The notes beneath the pieces are model-generated. The model worked only from the letters and a program-made list of their open reading frames with translations. It did no database searches and was not told where the DNA came from. A DNA stretch of 64,000 bases from assembly GCA_000156155.1 (NCBI GenBank), contig DS995299.1, positions 645,827-709,826 on the forward strand. Direction: 5' to 3'. Position numbers and translations under genes: made by a program. This document shows positions 33,678 to 42,394 of this stretch, piece after piece. Within the stretch, counting starts at the first letter, position 1. Each line of letters opens with the position of its first letter. This DNA comes from a beta proteobacterium KB13. GTDB lineage: Bacteria; Pseudomonadota; Gammaproteobacteria; Burkholderiales; Methylophilaceae.

Positions 33678-34481
33678 TTATTTTTTAGCAGGCGGGTACG
33701 TCTCAGCTTCGGAGGGAAATGCTCCGGAATGAACATCCGCTGCAAATTGATTAACTGCCTTGGTAATAAGCTCTGCACCATTCAGATAGGTTCTCACAAA
33801 CCTTGGTTTGAAGTCAGTACAAAAACCTAACATATCTGGCAGCACCAGTGCTTGACCGTCTACGTCCAGGCCAGCGCCAACACCCACCACAGGAATCGCC
33901 ACAGCGTCTCGAACAGCCGCTCCAACATGTCGTGGCACAGCTTCCAAAACAATAGCAATACATCCGAGCTCTTCAAGTGTTTTTGCTTCTTCAATGATCT
34001 TTAGCTCACTTTCTTTTGTCTTGCCTTGAGGTTTAAATCCACCAATCGCATTATGATGCGTTGGGGTGAGGCCAATATGGCCTATCGTAGGTATGCCCGA
34101 CTCAGATAAATGTGCGTAGAGCTCCTCGTTACCATCTATACCCTCAATCTTGAGAGCATTGGCACCTGCCTTCATTAAGATTTCGACATTATCTAAGGCG
34201 TCATACAAACCCTTTCTGGTGCTCATAAAGGGCATGGCAGCAATTAGAAATTTATCCTTTGCGCCCTTCTTTACCGCTCGGGTATGCATGGCGATAGTCT
34301 CGACATCACAGTTAATAGTATTTTCATTACCATGAATAACCATGGACAGGTCATCACCAATCAGAATCCCATTAATGTCTGTGTCATTGAGAATTTTTGC
34401 GCTCCAATACTCATATGACGTGACAACAACAATTTTCTGACCATCTGCTTTTAATTTTTTAAAAGATTCCAAAACACTCAT
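33678..34481 (-). CDS. panB: 3-methyl-2-oxobutanoate hydroxymethyltransferase
   Basis: PanB transfers a hydroxymethyl group from 5,10-methylene-THF to ketoisovalerate to give ketopantoate, the first step of pantothenate synthesis. The 267-residue TIM-barrel has VTSYEYWSAKILND near the start, DDLSMVIHGNENT with the metal ligand, IPTIGHIGLTPTH, and the catalytic region LEAVPRHVGAAVRDAVAIPVVGVGAG. Tyr in TSYEYW replaces the Asp more usual after TSYD. panC is not adjacent. Confidence 0.94.
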   Translation of the reverse strand: MSVLESFKKLKADGQKIVVVTSYEYWSAKILNDTDINGILIGDDLSMVIHGNENTINCDVETIAMHTRAVKKGAKDKFLIAAMPFMSTRKGLYDALDNVEILMKAGANALKIEGIDGNEELYAHLSESGIPTIGHIGLTPTHHNAIGGFKPQGKTKESELKIIEEAKTLEELGCIAIVLEAVPRHVGAAVRDAVAIPVVGVGAGLDVDGQALVLPDMLGFCTDFKPRFVRTYLNGAELITKAVNQFAADVHSGAFPSEAETYPPAKK

Positions 34482-34572
34482 ATTGCAGTCCTTTCTTAAA
34501 TCTAATAATCATATTATCTGAATATTTAACTAGATGACAGATAACCATATACAATTAATGGTTTTTTTAAAG

Positions 34573-34578
34573 TATAAT
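34573..34578 (+). promoter_or_regulatory. Candidate -10 box for the hairpin RNA upstream of the CFA operon
   Basis: A perfect TATAAT sits 20 bases before the first of three consecutive hairpins. The -35 region is weak (TACAAT about 17 bases upstream). Transcription would start near 34585. Confidence 0.45.
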
Positions 34579-34584
34579 AACCTT

Positions 34585-34690
34585 ACAAATTTAATGGTTT
34601 TTTGCCATAAGCAGGTTGGCAAAAAAAGTGACGGTATCCACATACTGTTACATCTCTGAGGCCCTAAATCTCTCCTGGGCCTCTTTATAT
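34585..34690 (+). ncRNA. Candidate structured small RNA or attenuator leader with three hairpins
   Basis: Within the 303-base gap between panB and the CFA-like gene, three hairpins follow each other. H1 is TTTTTTGCCA / TGGCAAAAAA (34598-34607 with 34617-34626, 10 bp). H2 is GTGACGGTA / TACTGTTAC (34628-34636 with 34643-34651, 9 bp, two G-U). H3 is GAGGCCC / GGGCCTC (34658-34664 with 34677-34683, 7 bp) followed by TTT. H3 is a terminator in the + direction. A TATAAT box lies at 34573. No coding frame explains the stretch. It may be an independent ~100-base RNA or a leader that controls the lipid operon 95 bases downstream. I recognise no known RNA family. Confidence 0.55.
34658..34686 (+). terminator. 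Terminator hairpin of the candidate small RNA
   Basis: Perfect 7-bp GC-rich stem GAGGCCC / GGGCCTC, 12-base loop, followed by TTTATATT. It is oriented to stop rightward transcription before the CFA-like gene; there is no T-run in the opposite direction. Confidence 0.6.
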
Positions 34691-34784
34691 TAAAAAAATA
34701 ATTAATCTTTTTATACTCAATCGCACACAAAAAAATTATTTTCATTATGATTAATATGTCTAATAATTTACCAAGAATACTCAT

Positions 34785-35813
34785 ATGTCATTTGCTTTAA
34801 AACTTGCTGAAAAAAATTTAGTGCCGGACTGGTTAATAAGAATTGGAATTAGAAGCCTATTAAAAGATCGTTTAATCGAAATTTGTTCTGACAACCCAGA
34901 AAATCTCCAAAAACACAAAATAAAATTTGTAAATGCAATGAATCGATCCCCTATTGCGGTAGACACTAATTTAGCAAATGATCAACATTACGAGGTACCA
35001 GCAGATTTTTATCATTATTCACTAGGTATAAATAAAAAATACAGCTCATGTTATTGGAACAACTCGACAAAAACTCTAAACAACGCCGAACAATTAGCTC
35101 TAAAAAAGACTTGTGAGCATGCGGAGTTAAAAAATGGCCACAGTATTCTTGAGTTAGGATGTGGATGGGGCTCATTAACCTTATGGATGGCAAAAAAATA
35201 TCCTAAATCTAAAATTACAGCCGTTTCTAACTCCCACTCACAACGCAAATATATTGAGAGCCAGGCCAAACAAAGAAAGCTGACTAATGTAAAAATTATT
35301 ACCTGCAACATGACAGAGTTCGATACAAAATTAAAGTTTGACCGCATTGTATCCGTTGAAATGTTTGAGCACATGAGAAACTTTGCTGCGTTATATGAAA
35401 AAATTTCAAACTGGCTAAAAAAAGACGGCAAATTCTTTAAACATATCTTTGTGCATAAAAGTGCACCTTATTTGTTCCAGGTTAAAGATAGCAATGACTG
35501 GATGAGCCAATATTTTTTTTCAGGGGGTATGATGCCTTCAATTGATCTACCTCTTTACTTTCAAAGCTCTCTAAAGATAGAACAACAATGGCTTTGGGAC
35601 GGAACACATTACGCCAAAACAGCTCGAGAGTGGCTTAATAATACAGATAAAAATAAAACAGAAATCATAAACATCTTCAAAGACTGTTATGGGTCTGATC
35701 AAGCAGAACTTTGGCTACAAAGGTGGAGAATATTTTTTATGGCCTGTGAGGAACTTTGGAATTACGACCAAGGTCAAGAATGGATGGTTGCTCATTACCT
35801 TTTTTCTAAATGA
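34785..35813 (+). CDS. CFA-synthase-like SAM-dependent fatty acyl methyltransferase
   Basis: The 342-residue protein belongs to the cyclopropane-fatty-acid synthase family, which uses SAM to modify unsaturated acyl chains of membrane phospholipids. The SAM motif ILELGCGWGSLTLW has its glycines at about G125-G129, followed by ITAVSNSHSQ. VEMFEHMRNF is typical of a subgroup encoded with DUF2878/DUF1295 proteins rather than of E. coli Cfa. It begins a tight operon, its TGA overlapping the next ATG. The product could be a cyclopropane, a methylated acyl chain, or a furan fatty acid precursor; this cannot be decided from the sequence. Confidence 0.85.
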   Translation: MSFALKLAEKNLVPDWLIRIGIRSLLKDRLIEICSDNPENLQKHKIKFVNAMNRSPIAVDTNLANDQHYEVPADFYHYSLGINKKYSSCYWNNSTKTLNNAEQLALKKTCEHAELKNGHSILELGCGWGSLTLWMAKKYPKSKITAVSNSHSQRKYIESQAKQRKLTNVKIITCNMTEFDTKLKFDRIVSVEMFEHMRNFAALYEKISNWLKKDGKFFKHIFVHKSAPYLFQVKDSNDWMSQYFFSGGMMPSIDLPLYFQSSLKIEQQWLWDGTHYAKTAREWLNNTDKNKTEIINIFKDCYGSDQAELWLQRWRIFFMACEELWNYDQGQEWMVAHYLFSK

Positions 35814-36307
35814 AACATAAGCTGATTAACTTTGTTCTGTTTCAGAGCATCTGGTTTATCTTTATTCTCTCAGCTGCTCACGACTCGTTTTATGGCGCAC
35901 TGGTGGGTTTTTGTTTATTAACACTCCAATATCTCCACGGTAAAAAATTATTTGCTGACTGCGTCCTGATTGTTTTAGCGATCGTTATTGGATTTATTCA
36001 TGATGGGCTTCTAAAATACTTTAATTTTATTATATATCATATTGTATTTATTGATTTTTATTCACCTATTTGGATCATTGGTTTATGGATATCTTTTGCT
36101 TTAACAATTAACCATTCACTTGCCTGGTTGCAAAATAAACCTGCACTTCAAATCTTTTTTGGTCTGATCGGTGGACCTCTGGCTTATCTTGCTGGCGAAA
36201 AACTTGGAGCAATTACTCTGAGTTATGAATACACTCTATATATTTTAGCTTTGAGCTGGGCGGTAGTAACGCCAGTTTTGTTTAAATTTTATGCAAAAGG
36301 AAAATAA
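35810..36307 (+). CDS. DUF2878-type integral membrane protein
   Basis: The 165-residue protein has five or six membrane helices and the features of the DUF2878 family, including the C-terminal FFGLIGGPLAYLAGEKLGAI. The family is of unknown function and commonly lies beside CFA-like methyltransferases and photolyase genes. It overlaps the methyltransferase by 4 bases and abuts the next gene with no spacer. Confidence 0.8.
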   Translation: MKHKLINFVLFQSIWFIFILSAAHDSFYGALVGFCLLTLQYLHGKKLFADCVLIVLAIVIGFIHDGLLKYFNFIIYHIVFIDFYSPIWIIGLWISFALTINHSLAWLQNKPALQIFFGLIGGPLAYLAGEKLGAITLSYEYTLYILALSWAVVTPVLFKFYAKGK

Positions 36308-37075
36308 ATGAATGTTTATTTAGACGCATTACTTTTTTCTTTGTTGTTTGGTTTGGTTGGGTGGATTTATTCCTTCGTAAAAACTAATGTCAATATTGTT
36401 GACTCCATGTGGAGCCTATTCTTCATCGTCAACATTGCCTGTTTTGCCCAAGCTAATAGCATTTCTGATAACCAGTGGATGATCTATGCCTTGCTTGTTA
36501 TTTGGGCTGTACGATTGTCCGCTTATTTATGTATCAGAAATGCAAATAAGCCAGAAGATTCGCGATATCAAGATATACGCCGTAATTACTCGCCTCATTT
36601 TCCCTTGAAAAGCTTATTTATTATCTTCATCTTTCAGGCTGTTTTAGCATTAATCATCTCTTATCCACTATATTACATATTCAATCCCATTGATGAACAG
36701 GGATGGAATTTTCTGATGCCGCTGAGCTACCTCATGATAGCTATTGGCATTCTTTATGAGACCATAGCTGATTATCAGCTGTATAAATTCAAAAAAACCA
36801 ACGCGTCAGGCGAGGTGAGTAATACCGGCTTGTGGAGATACTCGAGACATCCCAATTATTTTGGTGAGTTGTTAATCACATGGGGTATTTTTGTTAATGC
36901 GATTCAATTTGGACATATTTTTATCATCATTTCTCCCCTTTTAATGACCTACTTCCTCTTTAAGTTTTCTGGAGCAGGTTTGATGGAAGAAACCATTATT
37001 AATCGTAAACCAAAATATAAAAAATACATTCAATCCACTAATTCAATCCTGCCATGGTTACCCAAAGAGTCGTAA
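36308..37075 (+). CDS. DUF1295 membrane protein (steroid 5-alpha-reductase-like)
   Basis: The 255-residue membrane protein has six or seven helices. The DUF1295 signatures are NIVDSMWSLFF near the N-terminus and, near the C-terminus, GLWRYSRHPNYFGELLITWGI, followed by LMEETIINRKPKYKKY. The fold is shared with steroid 5-alpha-reductases and isoprenylcysteine methyltransferases, so a reductase or methyltransferase acting on membrane lipids is plausible. It immediately follows the DUF2878 gene and overlaps the next by 22 bases. Confidence 0.85.
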   Translation: MNVYLDALLFSLLFGLVGWIYSFVKTNVNIVDSMWSLFFIVNIACFAQANSISDNQWMIYALLVIWAVRLSAYLCIRNANKPEDSRYQDIRRNYSPHFPLKSLFIIFIFQAVLALIISYPLYYIFNPIDEQGWNFLMPLSYLMIAIGILYETIADYQLYKFKKTNASGEVSNTGLWRYSRHPNYFGELLITWGIFVNAIQFGHIFIIISPLLMTYFLFKFSGAGLMEETIINRKPKYKKYIQSTNSILPWLPKES

Positions 37076-37689
37076 GTTTTTCTTCTATGATGCTATTGTG
37101 CTGTAGCGTCTATGCTGAACAAATAAATTTCCAAGTTCAATTAAATGACAAGGATATTGGTTTTCATGAATTTAATGTACAAAAAGATACGATTAGTAAT
37201 AAAGCTCAATTCGACGTGAAGTTATGGTTTATACCGGCCTATAAGTACCGTCACACAGCAACAGAAGTATATAAAGATAATTGTCTAATTCAATTAGAAA
37301 GCGAAACTCAAGATGGCGCCGATTTTTTTGAATTATCAAGCCTTGCGGACTCTGCATTTTTCAAAATTAAAGCAAATGATAAAGGTTACAATCACCCAGC
37401 ATGCTCACAAACCTTTCGGTATTGGGATATTAAATTTACGGAACAGGATCTTGCCATCAATCCTCAAGATGGTGAAATTTTTAAATTAACATTCTTAAAA
37501 GATGAAGACGAAGAAGTAAAGACCAAAACAAATACATTTTTAGCCAATAAATACACACTTCGTGCCATTAATGATCAGGATGAAAAATTTCACATCGAAC
37601 TTTGGTACGAACAAAATTCCAAAAAATGGATCAAACTGAAATCTTATTTAAAAGATGATAACGTCATCACCTATATACTAAATGACTAA
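37054..37689 (+). CDS. Exported protein of the CFA-like operon (DUF6134/DUF3108-like)
   Basis: The 211-residue protein has a signal peptide (MVTQRVVSFSSMMLLCCSVYA) and a beta-rich mature part beginning INFQVQLNDKDIGFHEFNV and YKYRHTATEVYKDNCL. The pattern recalls small periplasmic beta-sheet families such as DUF6134/DUF3108 found in the same neighbourhoods in other bacteria, though the assignment is tentative. Its start overlaps the DUF1295 gene by 22 bases and its end overlaps the next gene by 8 bases. It may bind the modified lipid. Confidence 0.65.
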   Translation: MVTQRVVSFSSMMLLCCSVYAEQINFQVQLNDKDIGFHEFNVQKDTISNKAQFDVKLWFIPAYKYRHTATEVYKDNCLIQLESETQDGADFFELSSLADSAFFKIKANDKGYNHPACSQTFRYWDIKFTEQDLAINPQDGEIFKLTFLKDEDEEVKTKTNTFLANKYTLRAINDQDEKFHIELWYEQNSKKWIKLKSYLKDDNVITYILND

Positions 37690-37942
37690 ATCAACAATGA
37701 ATCAAGAAGATCTTTCCCGGCTTATAGAAATGGCCTGGGAAGATAGAACTCCATTTGATGCTATTTTCAAACAATACGGCTTAACTGAAAACGAAGTCAT
37801 GCGTCTCATGCAAAAAAATCTCAAACGATCTTCTTACGTCCTTTGGAGAAAAAGGGTTAAAGAGATTGGTTTAAAGCACCAAAAAAAACGTGGATTTTTG
37901 ACTTCTAATGCATATGCGAGCAATCAATACAAGCCAAAGTAA
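37682..37942 (+). CDS. DUF2805 / TIGR03643-type small protein
   Basis: The 86-residue protein, perhaps starting at Met6 (MNQEDLSRLIEMAWEDRTPFD), carries the TIGR03643 features: a helix-turn-helix-like region QYGLTENEVMRLMQKNLKRSSYVLWRKR and the basic tail TSNAYASNQYKPK. It may bind nucleic acid. It ends the lipid operon, 6 bases from the convergent fumarase gene. Confidence 0.8.
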   Translation: MTKSTMNQEDLSRLIEMAWEDRTPFDAIFKQYGLTENEVMRLMQKNLKRSSYVLWRKRVKEIGLKHQKKRGFLTSNAYASNQYKPK

Positions 37943-37948
37943 CTTAAC

Positions 37949-39436
37949 TTACTGAGAAATGATTCTCCATTGTTTGGGGCCGCTCGTGTGAATTGAATTT
38001 CCCTCTTGATCGACAGCCACAGTAACAGGCATATCTTTGACTTCAAATTCATAAATAGCCTCCATACCGAGTTCTTCAAAAGCTATTTTTTGTGCTTTTT
38101 TAATAGCTTTGGAAACTAGAAATGCTGCGCCACCAACCGCAATCATATAAATCGCTTTATTTTTCTTAATCATCTCAATCGCTTGCTGTCCTCTTTCGGC
38201 TTTGCCAATCATACCGATTACCTCTTGATTAAGAATAGATTCAGTAAATTTATCCATCCTGGTTGCTGTTGTCGGTCCTGCTGGGCCGACTGCCTCATCT
38301 TGAACGGGATCTACTGGTCCAACGTAATAGATCACTCTATTTTCTAAATCCACTGGGAGCTGTTCACCATTAGCAATCATAGACTCAATCCGTTTATGCG
38401 CAGCATCCCTGGCGGTAAGTATTTTTCCATTTAGTAATAAAGTATCGCCTGCTTTAAATTGACTCATCCGCTCTTTTGTTAATGTATCAAGATCAACTGC
38501 AATCGCATTTTCATTTGGTTGCCACTCTTCTTTTGGATAAAAATCTAACCTGGGTGGATCAAACTCTGCAGGACCATTTCCATCGAGTTTGAAGTGAATG
38601 TGTCTTGTGGCCGCACAATTTGGAATAATAGCAACCGGAAGCGATGCCGCATGTGTTGGAAAGTCATTAATTTTTACATCCAAAACAGTGGTGAGACCAC
38701 CTAGGCCTTGAGCCCCAATTCCAAGCTGATTAATTTTTTCATACAATTCTAATCGTAATTCATCCACCCTTGATTTAGCGCCTTTATCTATTAGCTCTTG
38801 TATATCAATGGATTCCATTAAAGACTCTTTTGCCATAATCACAGCTTTTTCTGCAGTACCACCGACACCTATTCCAAGAACACCTGGTGGACACCAGCCA
38901 GCGCCTAAAGTAGGAATGAGGTCAAGAATGTAACCCACTAGATCATCAGATGGATTCATCATTTTTAAATGCGCTTTATTCTCTGACCCACCACCCTTGG
39001 CTGCAATCTTAAAGTCTATCGAGTGACCTTTAACCAGGCGAGTATGAATCACGGCAGGTGTATTATTCTTCGTATTTTTCCTTAACCCTAATGGATCCTC
39101 AACAATTGAAGCCCTTAGGGGATTTTCAGGATTTAAATAAGCTTCGGCAACACCCTGATTGATTAAATCATCGATTGTCTGGTCACCTTCAAATTCCACA
39201 TTCATGCCGACATCAACAAAAATAGTCACAATACCAGTGTCTTGACACAGAGGCCTCTTACCTAAAGCTGATAATTTAGAACTCGTTAATATTTGCAACA
39301 TGGCATCTTTAGCAGGTTTTGATTCTTCCTTCTGATATGCCGCGGTCATCGCTTGAATGAAATCTTCGGAATGATAATAGGATATGTACTGCAGCGCGTC
39401 ACTGACGCTAGAAATAATATCGTGGTTTTTAATCAT
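37949..39436 (-). CDS. fumA: Class I (iron-sulfur) fumarate hydratase
   Basis: The enzyme converts fumarate to malate. At 495 residues it fuses the alpha and beta parts. The N-terminal half has RPLCQDTGIVTIFVDVG and the cysteines that bind the 4Fe-4S cluster (in CQDTG, NCAATRH and GAGWCPPG-like segments). The C-terminal half has GPAGPTTATRMDKF. It is the last gene of the leftward sdh operon, 3 bases after the acyl-CoA synthetase. It takes the fumarate made by Sdh and delivers malate to MaeB of the same operon. Confidence 0.95.
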   Translation of the reverse strand: MIKNHDIISSVSDALQYISYYHSEDFIQAMTAAYQKEESKPAKDAMLQILTSSKLSALGKRPLCQDTGIVTIFVDVGMNVEFEGDQTIDDLINQGVAEAYLNPENPLRASIVEDPLGLRKNTKNNTPAVIHTRLVKGHSIDFKIAAKGGGSENKAHLKMMNPSDDLVGYILDLIPTLGAGWCPPGVLGIGVGGTAEKAVIMAKESLMESIDIQELIDKGAKSRVDELRLELYEKINQLGIGAQGLGGLTTVLDVKINDFPTHAASLPVAIIPNCAATRHIHFKLDGNGPAEFDPPRLDFYPKEEWQPNENAIAVDLDTLTKERMSQFKAGDTLLLNGKILTARDAAHKRIESMIANGEQLPVDLENRVIYYVGPVDPVQDEAVGPAGPTTATRMDKFTESILNQEVIGMIGKAERGQQAIEMIKKNKAIYMIAVGGAAFLVSKAIKKAQKIAFEELGMEAIYEFEVKDMPVTVAVDQEGNSIHTSGPKQWRIISQ

Positions 39437-39439
39437 AGT

Positions 39440-41059
39440 TTAGCGAACCGTTGATTGAGAAACTGCAATAGATTTATCAATATGTTTTCTTAATATTTTA
39501 CCATTTTTAGTTTTAGGAAATTCATGGGCAATGTAAATCGTTTTTGGAGCCTTGTAAGCTGCCAAATTATTTTGTCCAAACTTAAGAAGATCATTAGGAT
39601 CTGGATCTTTGCCTTCATGTGGCAGAATATAAGTCACTACTAATAATTTATCTTTTTCAATTTCTTCCCCAATCGCTGCACAATCCGCCACATCAGGATG
39701 AGATTTGAATACACGCTCAATTTCATATGGAGACACACGATAACCAAAGCTTTTAATAATGTCGTCTTTTCTTCCTAAAAACCAAATATAACCATCCTCA
39801 TCATATTTCGCATAATCGCCTGTAAAGAACCAACCGCTATGTAAATGTTTATCCGTTTCTTCGGGTAAATTCCAATATCTTAAAAATAAACCTGGGTCAC
39901 TATCAGGAACACATATCATCCCCTCTTCACCTGTACTAACTTCTTCTAAGGTGTCAGGATTTATTAATTTAATATCATGTCCTGGTTGAGGAAAGCCTGC
40001 TGAACCTGGACGGATGGGGTTATATTTATTCTCAGAAAGATAATATGAAAATTCTGACATACCTACCGCTTCAAATATATCTTGCTTAAATCTGTCTCTC
40101 CATTGATTTAGCACCTCATCAGATAAATGCTCACCGGCACTCATGCAATATCTTAATGATGGAATATCTTCAGCCTTAAAGTCAGTCTTTTGTAAGATCT
40201 GTCGATAAATCGTTGGGACTCCAATAAAAATTGTGGCACTGTGTTTTTTGATCAACTTCATCCATGTGTCTGCGTGATTTTTTCCTTCATACACCACGAT
40301 GGTTTTTCCTAGATGTAGTGGATCCATCAACCCAGATCCCAAAACATATGTCCAATTAAATTTCCCTGAGTGAACAATACGATCACCTTGGCCTTCAAAA
40401 TCAAACCAATATTGTGATGCAGGCTTTCTCCCAATAATAGCTCGATGCGCATGTAAAACGCCCTTTGGATAGCCTGTAGTCCCTGATGTATAGACTAAGT
40501 ATGCCGGATCATTCGCCTTGGTATTTACAGAAAAATCAATTTTTTTTATCTTATCAATTTCTTGTTGCATATCAAAAATATGAAAATTATCTGACTCTTC
40601 AACATCCCCAACCCCTGTCAAGAAAATGTATTTAAGTTGTGGAGGAAGATTATGCTCCTGTAACGATTTCCACATGGATTTATCCGTGACCAAGGCTGTG
40701 GCTTGAGAATCATTAGCTAAATAGACGACCTCTTCCGCTGTTAATAAAGTTGATGTCGGTACAGAGACATATCCCGCCTTCATGGCGCCTAAAAAAGAGA
40801 TGGGATAGTCAAGAGAATTTGGTAGACGAATAAGAACTCTGTCTTCACTCTGTAAGCCTAAATTGATCAGACATTGAGCAAACTGATCGGTCTTTATGGC
40901 TAATTCTTTAAAACTAATTTGGTCAGTGCCAAGCTCATCATTCTCAACAATCATGGCCAACTTATTTTCAAATTCTGTTCCAAGATGAATAGACGAACAT
41001 AGCTGACCAATATTTATTTCCTCAGGAACATTCCATTCCCACTCAAACTTTTGAATCAT
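39440..41059 (-). CDS. AMP-binding acyl-CoA synthetase
   Basis: The 539-residue ANL-superfamily enzyme has the P-loop YTSGTTGYPKG, the A5/A8 motifs (EAVGMSE, GWFFTGDYAKYDEDGYIWFLGRKDD) and the C-terminal catalytic lysine region PKTKNGKILRKH. It resembles short/medium-chain synthetases. Its place within the succinate/methylcitrate operon suggests propionate or a C4-C5 dicarboxylate as substrate, but the sequence does not settle it. Its start overlaps the stop of the upstream CitE-like gene by one base and fumA follows 3 bases downstream. Confidence 0.9.
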   Translation of the reverse strand: MIQKFEWEWNVPEEINIGQLCSSIHLGTEFENKLAMIVENDELGTDQISFKELAIKTDQFAQCLINLGLQSEDRVLIRLPNSLDYPISFLGAMKAGYVSVPTSTLLTAEEVVYLANDSQATALVTDKSMWKSLQEHNLPPQLKYIFLTGVGDVEESDNFHIFDMQQEIDKIKKIDFSVNTKANDPAYLVYTSGTTGYPKGVLHAHRAIIGRKPASQYWFDFEGQGDRIVHSGKFNWTYVLGSGLMDPLHLGKTIVVYEGKNHADTWMKLIKKHSATIFIGVPTIYRQILQKTDFKAEDIPSLRYCMSAGEHLSDEVLNQWRDRFKQDIFEAVGMSEFSYYLSENKYNPIRPGSAGFPQPGHDIKLINPDTLEEVSTGEEGMICVPDSDPGLFLRYWNLPEETDKHLHSGWFFTGDYAKYDEDGYIWFLGRKDDIIKSFGYRVSPYEIERVFKSHPDVADCAAIGEEIEKDKLLVVTYILPHEGKDPDPNDLLKFGQNNLAAYKAPKTIYIAHEFPKTKNGKILRKHIDKSIAVSQSTVR

Positions 41060-42186
41060 TATAGTATTGCTCCATAAGGCCAGTTTTCACGAATCACTTG
41101 AGCTGGTAATTTATTCAAAACACTAATCGCAAAATCTGTATCGTCTTGATTTAAAGCTCTGAGCGCATGTGCTCTTAAGAGCGTCTGCAACGCTTTACCA
41201 AACATCGGAGGATCAAGCATTTCCCCCTCAAATTTAATTGCTCCGCCAAGCAATGCATCCGCTTCAATCGCAGCTTTTAATACTCTTATTCTCAGATTAA
41301 TTTCTGTTGGGGATGGAGTGTATGCTACTTTACATAGATGAATGTGTCCTGGATGAATCACCTGTTTTCCTGTTAATCCTTTTTCTGCTTCAGTCACTGC
41401 GTGACGATAAACGGTGCGTGACTCATCATCCCCGTGCAAATCTAACCAGCGGCGAACATCATGTGGCTCAATAAATTTTTCTGGCATGATATGTTCACCA
41501 ATTAAAGTTTCGACTCCACCAATAACACCTTTCCCGGCGATTCGAGCTTCAAACATAATTTGATTTAAAAAATAAGTCAGCTCCTCGATCCAATTGGTAG
41601 GTGTAATATTGATGCCCATGGCTTTGGAAAAATCATGAATACCAAATACCACATGTTTTACCGTGTTATAGGACATTAAGTCAGGAACGATTTTTAATGA
41701 TCTTGGATGTTCAATAATTGGCTGAATAGTGATTTTTGGATTCAGGTCTAAGAGAATACTTGATAAATCTCTCACCTCAGCAGAGCCATAGGCTTCACCT
41801 GCTTTAGCCAGCATGACCACGTCAACATAATCAGATACCACTTTTAACAAAGTAATATCTTTTTCAAACTCCGTTGTTCTGAATGGATTAATTCGGATAG
41901 CAATTTGAACATCCGGTCTGGATTTTCTTAAACCGCTCAGTTCTAATTTTAATAGCTCTCGACTTAATTCTTTTTTACTACATCCATCTTCCAAATCAAA
42001 AATTAGCGTGTGAGCAATGGTCTGGTGAGCATGTTTCTTAAACCTAGCTGATGCAGCCTCTAAATCCTCGTAAGTGCTATTAGAGGGAGAATATTTCACA
42101 GGAGGGTAATACAGCTGGATTCCAGGCCAAAACCCACCAAATAAATCTGACTCTATTTTTGAGATATTTTTTTCATTAATCATCAC
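41059..42186 (-). CDS. HpcH/HpaI-family CoA-ester lyase (CitE-like), copy A
   Basis: The 375-residue protein is a CitE-like TIM barrel. It keeps the family's LIFDLEDGCSKKE, the arginine strand AIRINPFRT, the metal-binding glutamate in QPIIEHPRSL and aspartate in VVFGIHDFSKAMG. It is longer than the ~290-residue CitE/Mcl type, with an extended C-terminus that includes LRAHALRALNQDD. Malyl-CoA, citramalyl-CoA or a similar ester is the likely substrate. It overlaps sdhE by 11 bases and the acyl-CoA synthetase by one. Confidence 0.85.
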   Translation of the reverse strand: MMINEKNISKIESDLFGGFWPGIQLYYPPVKYSPSNSTYEDLEAASARFKKHAHQTIAHTLIFDLEDGCSKKELSRELLKLELSGLRKSRPDVQIAIRINPFRTTEFEKDITLLKVVSDYVDVVMLAKAGEAYGSAEVRDLSSILLDLNPKITIQPIIEHPRSLKIVPDLMSYNTVKHVVFGIHDFSKAMGINITPTNWIEELTYFLNQIMFEARIAGKGVIGGVETLIGEHIMPEKFIEPHDVRRWLDLHGDDESRTVYRHAVTEAEKGLTGKQVIHPGHIHLCKVAYTPSPTEINLRIRVLKAAIEADALLGGAIKFEGEMLDPPMFGKALQTLLRAHALRALNQDDTDFAISVLNKLPAQVIRENWPYGAIL

Positions 42187-42394
42187 TCACCTCTTCTTGG
42201 ATCAACTCTCTTAAATTTCGTGTAGATAATATATTCCAAAGATCATTGTCTTGTTTTTTTAATATTCTTAACAAAGCGTTCTTCTCAATTAACGTCAACG
42301 ACTCATATTCGTTTTGATAAAAATCTCCCAACACAAGATCAAGCTCTAGCAAGCCTCTTCTGCTTTTATATCGAATAACATGATCAATATTCAT
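42176..42394 (-). CDS. sdhE: Succinate dehydrogenase flavinylation factor
   Basis: SdhE promotes covalent attachment of FAD to SdhA. The 72-residue protein contains the diagnostic RRGLLELDLVL and the later YESLTLIEKNALLRIL. It overlaps sdhB by 4 bases and the following lyase by 11, embedded in the sdh operon. Confidence 0.95.
   Translation of the reverse strand: MNIDHVIRYKSRRGLLELDLVLGDFYQNEYESLTLIEKNALLRILKKQDNDLWNILSTRNLRELIQEEVSDD

Noticed and set aside
34530-34784. 84-codon leftward frame between panB and the CFA-like gene
   Set aside because: It runs through the three hairpins and terminator, has no family resemblance, and the hairpins better explain the region.
35051-35431. 126-codon frame antisense to the CFA-like gene
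   Set aside because: Covers the conserved SAM-binding motif of the forward gene and lacks a ribosome site or recognisable domain.
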